The notes under the pieces were generated by a model. That model ran no database searches and was not told the DNA's origin. It saw only the letters and a program-made list of their open reading frames with translations. The translations under genes and the position numbers were made by a program. Source: Inquilinus sp052078665 (GTDB taxonomy: Bacteria; Pseudomonadota; Alphaproteobacteria; DSM-16000; Inquilinaceae). Taken from it: a stretch of 64,000 nucleotides of DNA. The stretch lies in assembly GCF_052078665.1 (NCBI RefSeq), contig NZ_JBQJIK010000029.1:1-64000 (forward strand), read 5' to 3'. This document shows positions 26,161 through 35,717 of this stretch, piece after piece; the stretch's first letter is position 1; every line of letters starts with the position of its first letter.

Positions 26161-27440
26161 CAGTCGAGAGCCGCGGCGGGCGCCGCGGCATCGGCCGGCA
26201 TGCTGCCGGCGGTGTCGACGAAGCGGCGGATGGCGTCGTCGAGCAGCGGGGCGCCCTGCAGCTCCACGCCGTCGAGCCAGGCATAGCGGCGGTCGATGGC
26301 GGTCCACAGCCGCAGGCCTCCGAGCTTCCGGGCCAGGGCCGCGAGGGCCGCGTCGTCGCCCCGGCCGCGGTCGAACAGCGTCGCCCGGCGGGCGGCGACG
26401 GCGAGGCGCAGCAGCGGCCCGGGCGATCGGGTCAGCGCGGCGAGGAGGCGCGTCGCCGTCTCCGGATCGGCGGCAGGGGTCAGTTCGAGCTCGTCCTGCA
26501 GCCCGTCCCAGGCGCGGGCCGCATCGTCGAGATAGAGCGCCAGCACCGACGCCGTCAGGTCGCCGCCGGCCGACGGTGCCGCGCCGAGCACCCAGTCGTC
26601 GGAGCCCAGGGAGGCGGAGAGATCCATCAGCGCCGGCACGACCACCCGGTGGAAGCCGTCGGCGGTGAGCAGTCCGGGGATCGGCGCGGCGAGCGAGGCG
26701 CCCGACCGGCGCCGCACCGCCCAGCTGTCCGCCCCGAGCACGAGGTCGGCGCGGAACGGCGGCAGGCTCTGGGCCGCGTCCGAAGTGCGGATTGCCGCAT
26801 AGGCCCGGGCCGACAGCGGCTCGCCGCGCAGGCGGTCGCGGATCCGCTCCACCACCGCCATGTCCAGCGACGGGGCGAGGCGCGGTTCGGCGGCGAGGGC
26901 GCGGTCGAGCTGCACGAGCAGGGCCTGGCGCATCTGATCCGAGGCGGTCAGCGACCAGTCGGTCGACGCCCAGAGCCGGATCAACCCGTCCTGCCGCGGG
27001 CCGGTGCCGCCGATGGCCAGCGCCGCCTTCAGCCCGTCGAAGGCGAGGTCCGAGGCGACGTCCGGCCGGTCGATGCGGGCCAGGATTCGCTGCGCCAGGC
27101 GGCGCAGGAACGCATCCCGCAGCAGCTCGCGGTCGAGCCCGGCGGTCGCGGCGGCGAGGTCCTCCAGCGGCGCGGCGTTCAGGCTCAGCCGCCGCCACCA
27201 GGGCAGGGGGGCGAGGTCCGCCAGGGGCGAGGCGGCCAGCGCATCGAGGGCGGGCAGCGCCGCCGCTGGCTCGTCCGGTGCCGCGTCAGGGGCGGGCGTC
27301 GCCGCCTGCGCAGTCTCGATCGCGGCGCGCGCCCGGTCGGCGACGCGATGGTTCGAGACGTGGATCGCCGCCAGGCCGGCCAGCAGGGCCGCGGCCAGGA
27401 TGCAGCCCGCGATGCGGGCCAGGCGGCGGGGGGTATTCAC
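26160..27440 (-). CDS. TssM(IcmF)-related protein lacking the GTPase domain
   Basis: A 426 aa protein with one N-terminal TM helix (IAGCILAAALLAGLAAIHV) and a large periplasmic helical domain. Its later part matches the IcmF-related region of this cluster's TssM: RRSG..L.A.IPGLLTADGFH here against RRSGQPLSAGIPGIYTSAGFY there, followed in both by a V-x-P or L-P-Q-L stretch and WVLG/WVLD. WWRRLSLNAA near residue 80 also fits IcmF proteins. The N-terminal Walker A domain and the C-terminal domain of TssM are absent. It could be a regulatory or structural partner of TssM or of the M23 protein it overlaps. Located 9 nt downstream of vgrG. Confidence 0.65.
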   Translation of the reverse strand: MNTPRRLARIAGCILAAALLAGLAAIHVSNHRVADRARAAIETAQAATPAPDAAPDEPAAALPALDALAASPLADLAPLPWWRRLSLNAAPLEDLAAATAGLDRELLRDAFLRRLAQRILARIDRPDVASDLAFDGLKAALAIGGTGPRQDGLIRLWASTDWSLTASDQMRQALLVQLDRALAAEPRLAPSLDMAVVERIRDRLRGEPLSARAYAAIRTSDAAQSLPPFRADLVLGADSWAVRRRSGASLAAPIPGLLTADGFHRVVVPALMDLSASLGSDDWVLGAAPSAGGDLTASVLALYLDDAARAWDGLQDELELTPAADPETATRLLAALTRSPGPLLRLAVAARRATLFDRGRGDDAALAALARKLGGLRLWTAIDRRYAWLDGVELQGAPLLDDAIRRFVDTAGSMPADAAAPAAALD

Positions 27441-27449
27441 GGCCCGCGG

Positions 27450-29534
27450 TCACACCGGCGCCAGCTTCGGCGACGACGGCGGCGTCGGCAATTCGGGGAC
27501 GGGCGGCGGCAGCCCCGCCGCGGTCAGGGCCTGGATCAGCGCCGGGGTGGGCGGGGCCGGAAGCGCCGGCGGCATCGAGACGATGGCGCCGGCACGGGGG
27601 GGCCTGGCCATCATGCCGATCGTGGTGCCGATCATGGCGATGCCGGTGGCGCTGATCTCGATGATCTGCGGGCCGGTCACCCCCGTCACCACGAAGCGGA
27701 TCTTGTCGGGGGTGACCTCGATGCGGCTGGTTCCGGGCGTCGCCGCGGCCTGCCCCGGCGCCATCGCGGTGGGGGACGAGGTCAGGACGTACTGCGTCTT
27801 GACGTCGATGGAATAGACGTCGCCGACCTCGACATTGTGGTCTTTCTGCGCCTTGAGATAGACCTCCTCCTGCCCCCGCTTGTCCTCGAAGCGCAGCTCG
27901 TTATAGGCATTGACCGCGCCACGGTCGGTGTGGGTCCGGAAGGTCGAGCGCGTCTTGCCCGCCGGCAGGGTCTCGGGCGGATCGTTGGTGGCGTTGTAGA
28001 CGACCCCGGTCACCAGCGGCCAGTCCGGGTTGCCGTGGATGAAGTCGACCACGACCTCCTGGCCGATCCGCGGGATGATCAGGCCGCCGAAGCCCTTGCC
28101 GGCCCAGCTCTGGGCCACCCGGATCCAGCAGGAGCTGTTGTCGTCCTTGTTGCCCTCGCGGTCCCAGAAGAACTGGACCTTGATGCGGCCGAGCTTGTCG
28201 GTGGTGATCGTGTCGGCCTTGGGGCCGACGACGACGGCGGTCTGCGGCCCCTGGATCACCGGCGCCGGCGTGCGGCGCTGCGGGCGGTACTGGGTGGTCG
28301 CGGGAATGATCTCGACCATGCTGCGGTAGAGGAAGCGGTCGCCCTTCGCGTCGACGGCGTTCTCCCCGGCACCGCCGACCTCTCCGACCTCGCCGACGAC
28401 TGTGAACTCGTTGCCCACCGCCAGAAACTTCTCGGTGGGCTTGGGGCGGGAATCGACGTCGCCGTAGTAGAACGGGTTCGCCGCCGTGAAGATCGATCCG
28501 GTCGTGATCTGCCGCGCCGTGCTCTCGACCCGCGCCCGATAGGCGTTGCAGCCCAGCTCCTCGGCCCGGATCGCGGCGTAGAAATCGCCGTCCTTCTTCT
28601 CGATGTAGCGGCCCGGATAGAGGAAGGTCTCCTGCATCGGCGAGGCGCCCACGGCCGTCGTCGTCTTCACCGCTGTCACCGGCGCGACCGGCGCGCCGCC
28701 GGGACGCCGGGAGGCGCCGCCGGCCAGGGTCTTGCGTGGCGGGATGCCGCCGACCTTCACGGACGGGACTCGTGCCACGGCCTCGAGATTCGCCCTCGGC
28801 TGCTCGTGGTCGTAGTCGTTGAGGACGACCTTGTCCGGCTGCATCGACACCACCTCCTCCCAGCGCAGGATCAGGTCCTCCTGGTGCAGGTTCCGGGCCG
28901 GCCGCAGGTTGTGGTGGGTCTCCACCACCTGCGGCGTGCAGGCCTTGTGGCTCGAGGCGTCGTCGACCAGCACCAGATCGTGCCGGTTCTCCGTATGCTC
29001 GAAGTAATAGTAGATGCCGTCCTGCTCCATCAGCCGGCTGACGAAAGCCAGGTCGGTCTCGTCGTACTGGACGCAATAGGGGCGTCGCGGAAGCCGCCCG
29101 GTGGGCCGGCCCTTGAAGTTGCCTTTATGCTCCCGGAAAATCTGGGTGATGATCTCGAGGCTGGTCTTGTTCTGGAAGATCCGGCTGTTGCGACGATAGT
29201 CGAGCAGCGACAGCCAGGGCCGCACCTCCGCCACGTAGTTGAGGCGCTCGGTGTCGTCCAGGCCGAGATACTGGAACCGGGTGACGATGCCGTGGAAGTA
29301 GCGCGTCGCCGTGCCCTTGAGCTTGAGGCCGACGGTCAGGCTCTGGCCGGGGACCTTGGCGAAGGTCTGGATCGGGTCGGGGCTGGCGAGCGTCACCTCG
29401 TAGAGGAAAGGCTCGCCCAGTCGCTCGGTGCCTCTGAGCCGCCGGAGATAGACCTCGTTCAGCTGGAATGCGGCCGAGGTCACCGCCGCGAAGCGGTTGT
29501 GCGTCAGCAGGCTTTCGATCGTCGACAGGGGCAT
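27450..29534 (-). CDS. vgrG: T6SS spike protein VgrG
   Basis: A 694 aa secreted spike. The N-terminal gp27-like part has FLYEVTLAS, the typical YCVQYDETDLAFVSRLMEQ stretch and GIYYYFEH. The OB and gp5-like needle region has GRIKVQFFWDREG, CWIRVAQSWAGKGFGG and PRIGQEVVVDFIHGNPDWP. A Gly/Pro-rich loop at about 275-315 is an insertion. The needle is followed by a region with IEISATGIAMIGT and a Pro/Ala-rich tail (LPPPVPELPTPPSSPK). No PAAR gene is visible in the window, so the tail could recruit cargo or a distant PAAR protein. Start 29534 puts the family N-terminus at residue 1; longer frames run through clpV. Confidence 0.92.
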   Translation of the reverse strand: MPLSTIESLLTHNRFAAVTSAAFQLNEVYLRRLRGTERLGEPFLYEVTLASPDPIQTFAKVPGQSLTVGLKLKGTATRYFHGIVTRFQYLGLDDTERLNYVAEVRPWLSLLDYRRNSRIFQNKTSLEIITQIFREHKGNFKGRPTGRLPRRPYCVQYDETDLAFVSRLMEQDGIYYYFEHTENRHDLVLVDDASSHKACTPQVVETHHNLRPARNLHQEDLILRWEEVVSMQPDKVVLNDYDHEQPRANLEAVARVPSVKVGGIPPRKTLAGGASRRPGGAPVAPVTAVKTTTAVGASPMQETFLYPGRYIEKKDGDFYAAIRAEELGCNAYRARVESTARQITTGSIFTAANPFYYGDVDSRPKPTEKFLAVGNEFTVVGEVGEVGGAGENAVDAKGDRFLYRSMVEIIPATTQYRPQRRTPAPVIQGPQTAVVVGPKADTITTDKLGRIKVQFFWDREGNKDDNSSCWIRVAQSWAGKGFGGLIIPRIGQEVVVDFIHGNPDWPLVTGVVYNATNDPPETLPAGKTRSTFRTHTDRGAVNAYNELRFEDKRGQEEVYLKAQKDHNVEVGDVYSIDVKTQYVLTSSPTAMAPGQAAATPGTSRIEVTPDKIRFVVTGVTGPQIIEISATGIAMIGTTIGMMARPPRAGAIVSMPPALPAPPTPALIQALTAAGLPPPVPELPTPPSSPKLAPV

Positions 29535-29554
29535 GATGGTTCCGCCGGGCTCGC

Positions 29555-32203
29555 CTAGTCGCTGGGCTGCAGGGATGCGGCCGGGAGGCCGCCGTCGAAC
29601 TGGTAGTGGAAGGCCTCGTCCCGGACGCCGATGTGCAGCGCGCCGACCGACCGGCCGTCCCGCTGCTCGGCCAGGATGTGCCGGCTGACCGCCGGCAGCA
29701 GCGTGCTGGTCAGGATGGCGTCGACCATGCGCCCGCCGCTGTCGACCTGGCGGGCGCGCCGGGCAATCAGCTCGGCCACGGCGTCGTCGCAGGTCAGCGG
29801 CACCTTGTGCGCCTGCATCATCCGGTCGGCGATGCGCTCCAGCCGCAGGCGCACGATGCGGTCCAGCATGCCGTCGCTCAGCGCGTAATAGGGCACCAGC
29901 GTCATGCGGCCCAGCAGGGCCGGCGGGAAGACCTCGCGCAGCGGGCGGTGCAGCGCGCTCTCCAGCACCTCCGGCTCCGGCCGCGCCTCGGCGGCGCACA
30001 GCCTGGCGATCGCCTCGCCGCCGACATTCGAGGTCAGCAGGATCAACGTGTTGCGGAAGTCGATCTTGCGGCCCTCGCCATCCTCCATCACGCCCTTGTC
30101 GAAGACCTGGAAGAAGATCTCGTGGACGTCCGGATGCGCCTTCTCGATCTCGTCGAGCAGGATCACCGCATGCGGCCGTCGGCGCACCGCCTCGGTCAGC
30201 ACGCCGCCCTGACCGTAGCCGACATAGCCGGGCGGGGCGCCCTTGAGCGACGAGACCGTGTGCGCCTCCTGGAACTCGCTCATGTTGATGGTGATCAGGT
30301 TGCTCTCGCCGCCCAGCAGGGTCTCGGCCAGCGCCAGCGCCGTCTCGGTCTTGCCGACGCCGGACGGGCCGCACAGCAGGAAGACGCCGATCGGCTTGGC
30401 GGGATCGTCCAGGCCGGCGCGGCTGGTCTGCACCCGCTGGGCGATCGCCTCCATGGCGTGGTCCTGGCCGACGACGCGCCGGCCCAGGGCCTCGGCGAGG
30501 GACAGCAGGGTGGTGGCCTCGTCCTTCAGCAGGCGGCCGACCGGGATGCCGGTCCAGTCCTGCACCACGGCCGCCACCGCGTTGCGGTCGACCCGGTCGA
30601 GCACCAGCGGCGCCTCTTCCTGGATCTCGCGCCATTCGCCGTCGAGCCGGCGCAGCTCGGCCGGATCGGCGTCGCCGTCGGCGCGCAGCGCGGCGCGGGC
30701 CCGCTGGATCTCCTCGACCAGGCTGCGCTCGGCCTGCCAGCGGACGTCGAGCCGCGCCGCCTCCTGCTTCGCCTCTTCAAGCGCCTGTTCCGCCTCCGCC
30801 CGGCGCTCGCCGACATCGCCGCCATCGGCCTCCTCGCGGCCGAGCATCTCCAGCTCCAGCGTCAGGGCGTCGATCCGCTGCCGCTCATGCTCCAGCCGGT
30901 CGGGGCGGGCGTGGCGGCTGACGGCGACCCGGGCGCAGGCGGTGTCCAGCAGGCTCAGCGACTTGTCCGGCAGCTGGCGGGCGGGGATGTAGCGCCGCGA
31001 CAGCGCCACCGCGGCCTCCACCGCCTCGTCCAGGATCTCGACGCCGTGATGCGCCTCCAGCGTCCGCACCATGCGGCGCATCATGGTGACGGCCTTCGGC
31101 TCGTCCGGCTCGGCCACCGGGATGGCCTGGAAGCGCCGGCTCAGCGCCGGGTCCTTCTCGATGTAGCGCTTGTACTCGGCCCAGGTGGTGGCGCCGATGG
31201 TCCGCAGTGTGCCGCGGGCCAAAGCGGGCTTCAGCATGTTGGCGGCGTCGCCGGTGCCTTCCTGGCCGCCGGCGCCGATCAGCGTGTGCGCCTCGTCGAT
31301 GAACATGATCACCGGATGCGGCGCCGCCTGGACCTCGGCGATGACGTCGCGCAGGCGCTGCTCGAACTCGCCCTTCACCCCGGCGCCGGCCTGCAGCAGG
31401 CCGAGATCGAGCGCGTGCAGGGCGACGTCGCGCAGCGGCGCCGGCACCTCGCCGGCGACGATGCGCAGGGCCAGGCCCTCGACGATGGCGGTCTTGCCGA
31501 CGCCGGCCTCGCCGGTCAGGATCGGGTTGTTCTGCCGCCGCCGCATCAGCACGTCGATGATCTGCCGGATCTCGGGGTCGCGGCCGATCACCGGGTCGAG
31601 CTTGCCGGCCCTGGCGCTCGCGGTCAGGTCCACGGTGTAGCGCGCCAGGGCGCCGCCGCGACTGCCCGGCGCAGACGAGGGCGAGGTTCCGTCCGCCGTC
31701 TCCAGCGGCGCCTGCGCGGCCGTGGCCTCGGGCGAGCCGCGGGTGATGGCCTCGAAGCCGTCGCGCAGCCGGTCCAGCGCCAGCTTGCCGAATTCGGGCG
31801 AGATCGCGAGCAGGACCTGGCTGAGCGGGCGGCTCGACAGGCAGCCATAGAGCAGATGGCCGGAGCGGATGCGGTCGTCGCCGAAGGCCAGGGTCGCGAC
31901 CAGCCAGGCCTCCTGGGTCGCGTCCTCGATATGCTGCGACAGGTCGGAGACGGCGGTGGCGCCCCGCGGCAGCTTGTCGAGCGCCCGGGTCAGGTCGCGG
32001 GCGAGGATGCCCGGATCGACGCCGAAGCTGCGCAGGATCCGCCCGAAATCGGAATCGGCGACCTCGTTCAACTGGTGCAGCCAGTGGACCAGCTCGACAT
32101 AGGCGTTGCCGCGCAGCTTGCAGAACGCCGTGGCGCTCTCGATCGCGGCGTAGCAGGGCGCGTTCAGCTTGCTGAACAGGTTCCGGCGGCTGATGCCCGT
32201 CAT
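29555..32203 (-). CDS. clpV: ClpV/TssH AAA+ ATPase
   Basis: An 882 aa cytoplasmic unfoldase that disassembles the contracted TssBC sheath. The N-domain (1-160) has the Clp-N-like helices. AAA1 has Walker A GEAGVGKT (about 232) and Walker B VIMFIDEAH. A coiled-coil middle domain follows, then AAA2 with GPSGVGKTETALA (about 610), ILLDEIEKAHPDV and sensor GGRMVDAIL. Start at ATG 32203 overlaps the tssG stop (ATGA); a GTG at 32215 would add four residues and is less likely. Confidence 0.95.
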   Translation of the reverse strand: MTGISRRNLFSKLNAPCYAAIESATAFCKLRGNAYVELVHWLHQLNEVADSDFGRILRSFGVDPGILARDLTRALDKLPRGATAVSDLSQHIEDATQEAWLVATLAFGDDRIRSGHLLYGCLSSRPLSQVLLAISPEFGKLALDRLRDGFEAITRGSPEATAAQAPLETADGTSPSSAPGSRGGALARYTVDLTASARAGKLDPVIGRDPEIRQIIDVLMRRRQNNPILTGEAGVGKTAIVEGLALRIVAGEVPAPLRDVALHALDLGLLQAGAGVKGEFEQRLRDVIAEVQAAPHPVIMFIDEAHTLIGAGGQEGTGDAANMLKPALARGTLRTIGATTWAEYKRYIEKDPALSRRFQAIPVAEPDEPKAVTMMRRMVRTLEAHHGVEILDEAVEAAVALSRRYIPARQLPDKSLSLLDTACARVAVSRHARPDRLEHERQRIDALTLELEMLGREEADGGDVGERRAEAEQALEEAKQEAARLDVRWQAERSLVEEIQRARAALRADGDADPAELRRLDGEWREIQEEAPLVLDRVDRNAVAAVVQDWTGIPVGRLLKDEATTLLSLAEALGRRVVGQDHAMEAIAQRVQTSRAGLDDPAKPIGVFLLCGPSGVGKTETALALAETLLGGESNLITINMSEFQEAHTVSSLKGAPPGYVGYGQGGVLTEAVRRRPHAVILLDEIEKAHPDVHEIFFQVFDKGVMEDGEGRKIDFRNTLILLTSNVGGEAIARLCAAEARPEPEVLESALHRPLREVFPPALLGRMTLVPYYALSDGMLDRIVRLRLERIADRMMQAHKVPLTCDDAVAELIARRARQVDSGGRMVDAILTSTLLPAVSRHILAEQRDGRSVGALHIGVRDEAFHYQFDGGLPAASLQPSD

Positions 32204-33258
32204 CACGGACTCCACGAGGCTGTTTCAGGGGTTGCCGCGTCCGTCGGGCCGGGACGGGGCGGGGTCGTCGTCAGGTCGTCGGCGTGGCGGCGCGATCTGC
32301 GCTTGCCCATCCAGCCGGTCCAGCCCAGCCGGCCGCTGCGGCCCAGCCGGACCGCCGGCACCTCGTCGCGGCGCAGGACCAGGTTGACCTCCCAGTCCAG
32401 CTCGTCGCCGAGGTAGTTGCGGACGGTCTGGGCCATCTTGTCGAGGCCGGGGGCGCCGGGCAGCAGCCGCTCGTACTGGGCCAGCTCCAGCGGGCCGATG
32501 ACGATGCGGAACCGATGATGATAGACCCGGATCCGGGCGCCGGCGGTGGCGGTGCTGCCCAGCGTGCCGGTGCCCGGGTCGCGGCCGAGGAGGCACAGCG
32601 CGTCGCGCGGCAGCTGCACCCATTTCGGCACGAATTCGCGGATCTCGACCGGCGCCGCGAAGAAGCTGGCCAGGATCGCGCCCAGCCCCTCGGCATTGCG
32701 GGTGTGCGAGGCGAGCCGCCCGGTGAAATGGACCTTGGCCAGGTCGGGCATGGCGTCCCGGTCCTGCAGCGACTCCATGCCGAGGCCGGCGAGGGCGCCG
32801 AGCTGCAGGGCAAAGCGGTCCTGCTGCGGCCGGTCGTGGCTCACCGTCGGCTCGCTCTCCGCCCAGGCGCGGAAGAACAGCGAGGCCATGCGGTGATGGA
32901 AGATGTCGGCGAAGCGGACCAGCGTCTCGTCGCCGGCGTTGTGCTGCCGCATCTGGGCGTATTCGGTCAGGTGCAGCGGCAGCGGGCCGTTCGATCCGAA
33001 CAGCCCGAAGACATAGGTGGCGAGCCGGGCGGGGCCGTCCTCCTCCTCGGGCTCGGTCAGCCCCGCGATCGGCCGGGTCGGGAAGGCCAGGGCCGGCTGC
33101 TGCCCGATCCGCACCGGGTCCGATCCCGGCCGGCTCGATTCCCCCAGCCGCGGGCGATCCGGGCTGAGGGCATCGATCCGCCGCAGCGTCTGGAAGACGT
33201 CGAAGTCGTGTGGCTCGGCCGCGACCGCGCCGAAGAAGCTGTTGAGGGCGTCCGGCAT
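32203..33258 (-). CDS. tssG: T6SS baseplate subunit TssG
   Basis: A 351 aa baseplate wedge protein. Family features: FQTLRRIDAL near the N-terminus, VRIGQQPALAFPT, YVFGLFGSNGPLPLHLTEY, FADIFHHRMASLFFRAW and FFAAPVEIREFVP. The C-terminus is extended by a basic stretch (GKRRSRRHADD) and a Pro/Thr-rich tail. Start 33258 overlaps the tssF stop (ATGA). Works with TssF, TssE and TssK. Confidence 0.95.
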   Translation of the reverse strand: MPDALNSFFGAVAAEPHDFDVFQTLRRIDALSPDRPRLGESSRPGSDPVRIGQQPALAFPTRPIAGLTEPEEEDGPARLATYVFGLFGSNGPLPLHLTEYAQMRQHNAGDETLVRFADIFHHRMASLFFRAWAESEPTVSHDRPQQDRFALQLGALAGLGMESLQDRDAMPDLAKVHFTGRLASHTRNAEGLGAILASFFAAPVEIREFVPKWVQLPRDALCLLGRDPGTGTLGSTATAGARIRVYHHRFRIVIGPLELAQYERLLPGAPGLDKMAQTVRNYLGDELDWEVNLVLRRDEVPAVRLGRSGRLGWTGWMGKRRSRRHADDLTTTPPRPGPTDAATPETASWSP

Positions 33259-35144
33259 CAGACCACCGCCCGGCGGCCGATCATCGGCGGCCATCGCATC
33301 ACCTCCCCGCGCTGCAGGGTCGACAGCACCATCTCGGTGAAGCCGTTGATCGAGACGTACTTGGCGAAGAACAGGTTCAGCACCGAGGCCAGCGGGAAGG
33401 TGCCGACGCCTTCGAAGGCGGCCTCGTCCAGGGTGACGCCGATCTCGATCCCGCGCGCCACCGCGGCCTGCCCGCCGCCGGGCAGGCGCCGGACCACGGC
33501 CTTGGACCGGACCTCCCGGATGCCGTCGATCTGCCGTGTGGCGGAGGCGTCGTCCGGATCGACATAGAGGCGCAGCAGCTCGCGCAGCGCCTCGGCGCCC
33601 TGGTGGTCGGGCCGGTCGGAATTGGTGATCGACAGGTAGTTCAGCGACAGGTGGCTGATCAGCTTCCAGGCGATGTCGCCATTGGCGAAGGACGGCCGCG
33701 GCCGGCTCGGCAGCGACAGGCACCGGACGCTGGTCACCGGGGCGCCGATCTCGAGCGTGAAGTCGGTCTCGCCCCGGCCGATCGGCAGCAGTAGCGGCAG
33801 GTCCCGGTTCGAGCACAGGCAGCGCAGTGACAGTTGGCGCAGATCGGCCGAATAGGGGGCGGCCTGGCGGTCGACCAGCGAGACGAAGGTCTCGCTGCCG
33901 ATATAGCCGGTGCGGGTGCCGTGCAGGCGCTGGTGCTCGGACAGCAGGCGCTGCTCGCGCCGCACCGTGTAATAGCTGGAATGCTGCTCGCGCCGGCCAT
34001 GCTCATGGATGCTGTAGAAGGGCAGGAACGGCATCGGGGCCGCGTCGCCGCTCTCGCCCTCGCCGCTCATCTCCAGGATCGAGTGCAGCTCGATGTCGAG
34101 CGGCCGGATCCGGTCGACCACCACATGGTGCTCGTATTGCTTGTCGCTGACATGGATCCGATCGGCCTGACGTTCGAACAGGTTGATCGCCGGGGTCGCG
34201 AACAGGGCGATGTTCTGCGGCCCGAGATGGCGCTCCAGCCGCGGCTCGGCGCGGCCGAGCGCGAACACGATCTCGAGCTCCTCGGTGGTCGACAGCGCCA
34301 CGGCATCGGCCAGCCCGCCGAGCTCGACGAACAGGGTCCGGTCGGCCAGGGCGAAGTATTCCTGCAGCAGGCGGTAGCCGTCGAAGGATCGCGGCACCTC
34401 GGGCAGCAGCGACGAGCCCGGCTCCAGCCCGACCTGCCGCAGCGCCTGCCGCGGGATCGTCTCCTGCCAGGGCACGGGCCGGCTCAGCGGCCGGGCGACG
34501 ATGGCGCGGGTGTCGGCGACCAGCTGCTCGGCCAGGATCGCGCCGATGCCGCCGGGCCCGGTCAGGTGCAGCGTCAGCGCCTTCAGCGCCAGCTTGTTGA
34601 AGGGCAGCCCGTTGGTGGTCCGCAGCCGCAGGCGCAGCGCCGCCTTCACCGCCTGGCGGCCGGGCAGGTGCAGGGCCGAGAGCTGCCCCGGCGTCGCATA
34701 ATAGTCGACCCCGCTGACCACGATCGGCCACAGCTGGACGTCATGGGCAGTGCGGAACTCGCAATGGGTGACCGCACCCGGCGCGAGCTGGCTCAACAGC
34801 TTGGTCCCGCGCGGCACCAGGTAGCCGTTCTCCAGACGCCCGGCCTCCGGGTCCGGCTCGAACCGGACGATCGACATCGACGGCACCGGCGGCAGGAAAT
34901 GCGGATAGACCAGCTCGAGCAGATGCTGGGTGAAATCCGGGAAGCGCGACTGCAGCTTCAACTGCACCCGCGCCGCCATGAAGGCGAAGCCTTCCAGCAG
35001 CCGCTCGACATAGGGGTCGGCGACCTCGGTCGTCTCCATGCCGAGCCGGCCGGCGACCTTGGGGAAGGAGCGCGCGAACTCGGCGCCCATGTCGCGCATA
35101 TAGGCCAGCTCGTCATTGTAGAGGCGCAGCAGCCGGGGATCCAT
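33258..35144 (-). CDS. tssF: T6SS baseplate subunit TssF
   Basis: A 628 aa protein with the canonical N-terminus LLRLYNDELAYMRDMGAEFA, then FPKVAGRLGM, DPYVERLLEGFAFMAARVQ and LLELVYPHFLPPVPSMSI. The C-terminal end has VLNLFFAKYVSINGFTEMV. Normal length for the family (about 580-630). ATGA overlaps with tssE upstream (35144) and tssG downstream. Confidence 0.95.
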   Translation of the reverse strand: MDPRLLRLYNDELAYMRDMGAEFARSFPKVAGRLGMETTEVADPYVERLLEGFAFMAARVQLKLQSRFPDFTQHLLELVYPHFLPPVPSMSIVRFEPDPEAGRLENGYLVPRGTKLLSQLAPGAVTHCEFRTAHDVQLWPIVVSGVDYYATPGQLSALHLPGRQAVKAALRLRLRTTNGLPFNKLALKALTLHLTGPGGIGAILAEQLVADTRAIVARPLSRPVPWQETIPRQALRQVGLEPGSSLLPEVPRSFDGYRLLQEYFALADRTLFVELGGLADAVALSTTEELEIVFALGRAEPRLERHLGPQNIALFATPAINLFERQADRIHVSDKQYEHHVVVDRIRPLDIELHSILEMSGEGESGDAAPMPFLPFYSIHEHGRREQHSSYYTVRREQRLLSEHQRLHGTRTGYIGSETFVSLVDRQAAPYSADLRQLSLRCLCSNRDLPLLLPIGRGETDFTLEIGAPVTSVRCLSLPSRPRPSFANGDIAWKLISHLSLNYLSITNSDRPDHQGAEALRELLRLYVDPDDASATRQIDGIREVRSKAVVRRLPGGGQAAVARGIEIGVTLDEAAFEGVGTFPLASVLNLFFAKYVSINGFTEMVLSTLQRGEVMRWPPMIGRRAVV

Positions 35145-35650
35145 CAGCTGGCCTCCGCGCGCATCTCGACGACGCGGACGACATCGAGCTCGCGGTCGAC
35201 CTCGGTGCGCATCACCATCCGCAGCGGCACCGGATGCGCCCAGAGATCGGCCTCGATCCTGAAATGGAGCGAGCCGATGTCCTGCCCGTCCTCGATCGCC
35301 GTGACCCTCAGGCTGTCGGGCAACAGCCGCGGCTCGAAGCGGTGCAGGCTGGCGACGATCTCCTGCCGCAGGGCGCTGGCGTCGACGCCTTCGCGGATGT
35401 GCCCGCCCAGCGGCCAGATGCCGTAGTTCAGCGTGCTGGCGGCGACATGGGGATAGGCCTGCAGGTCCACGGTGGCGGCCAGCTGATTGGTGTTCAAGAG
35501 CCACGAGATGTCGCGCAGGATCACCTCCCGCAGCTGGCGCACCGAGAAGCTGCGCCGGTCCTGCGCCTCGGTCGCGCTGCGCGGCTGGTCGTCGGTCAGC
35601 CGGTCGAGAAGCGACGGCTGGACCAGGTCCCGCTTGACAGCTCTGGCCAT
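35144..35650 (-). CDS. tssE: T6SS baseplate subunit TssE (gp25-like)
   Basis: A 168 aa gp25-like protein that nucleates the sheath on the baseplate. SLLDRLTDD near the N-terminus, LREVILRDISWLLNT, then LNYGIWPLGG and IRRFEPR-type sequence (LHRFEPRLLPDSLRV) are family hallmarks. Separated from hcp by a strong hairpin (35683-35710), suggesting lower expression than hcp. Confidence 0.93.
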   Translation of the reverse strand: MARAVKRDLVQPSLLDRLTDDQPRSATEAQDRRSFSVRQLREVILRDISWLLNTNQLAATVDLQAYPHVAASTLNYGIWPLGGHIREGVDASALRQEIVASLHRFEPRLLPDSLRVTAIEDGQDIGSLHFRIEADLWAHPVPLRMVMRTEVDRELDVVRVVEMRAEAS

Positions 35651-35682
35651 GATTCACCTGGGTGGGGATGGACGAGGGAAGA

Positions 35683-35710
35683 GCGACCGGCCGGGGCACC
35701 GGCCGGTCGC
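35683..35710 (-). terminator. Strong hairpin between hcp and tssE
   Basis: GCGACCGGCCGG (35683-35694), loop ggca, CCGGCCGGTCGC (35699-35710): 12 perfect pairs, 8 nt after the hcp stop. A partial terminator or 3' stabiliser here would let hcp mRNA exceed the downstream baseplate genes. Confidence 0.65.
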
Positions 35711-35717
35711 GACGCCG

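Noticed and set aside
26130..29558. A 1142-codon open frame on the plus strand
   Set aside because: Antisense to vgrG and the TssM-like gene; low-complexity translation without any domain.
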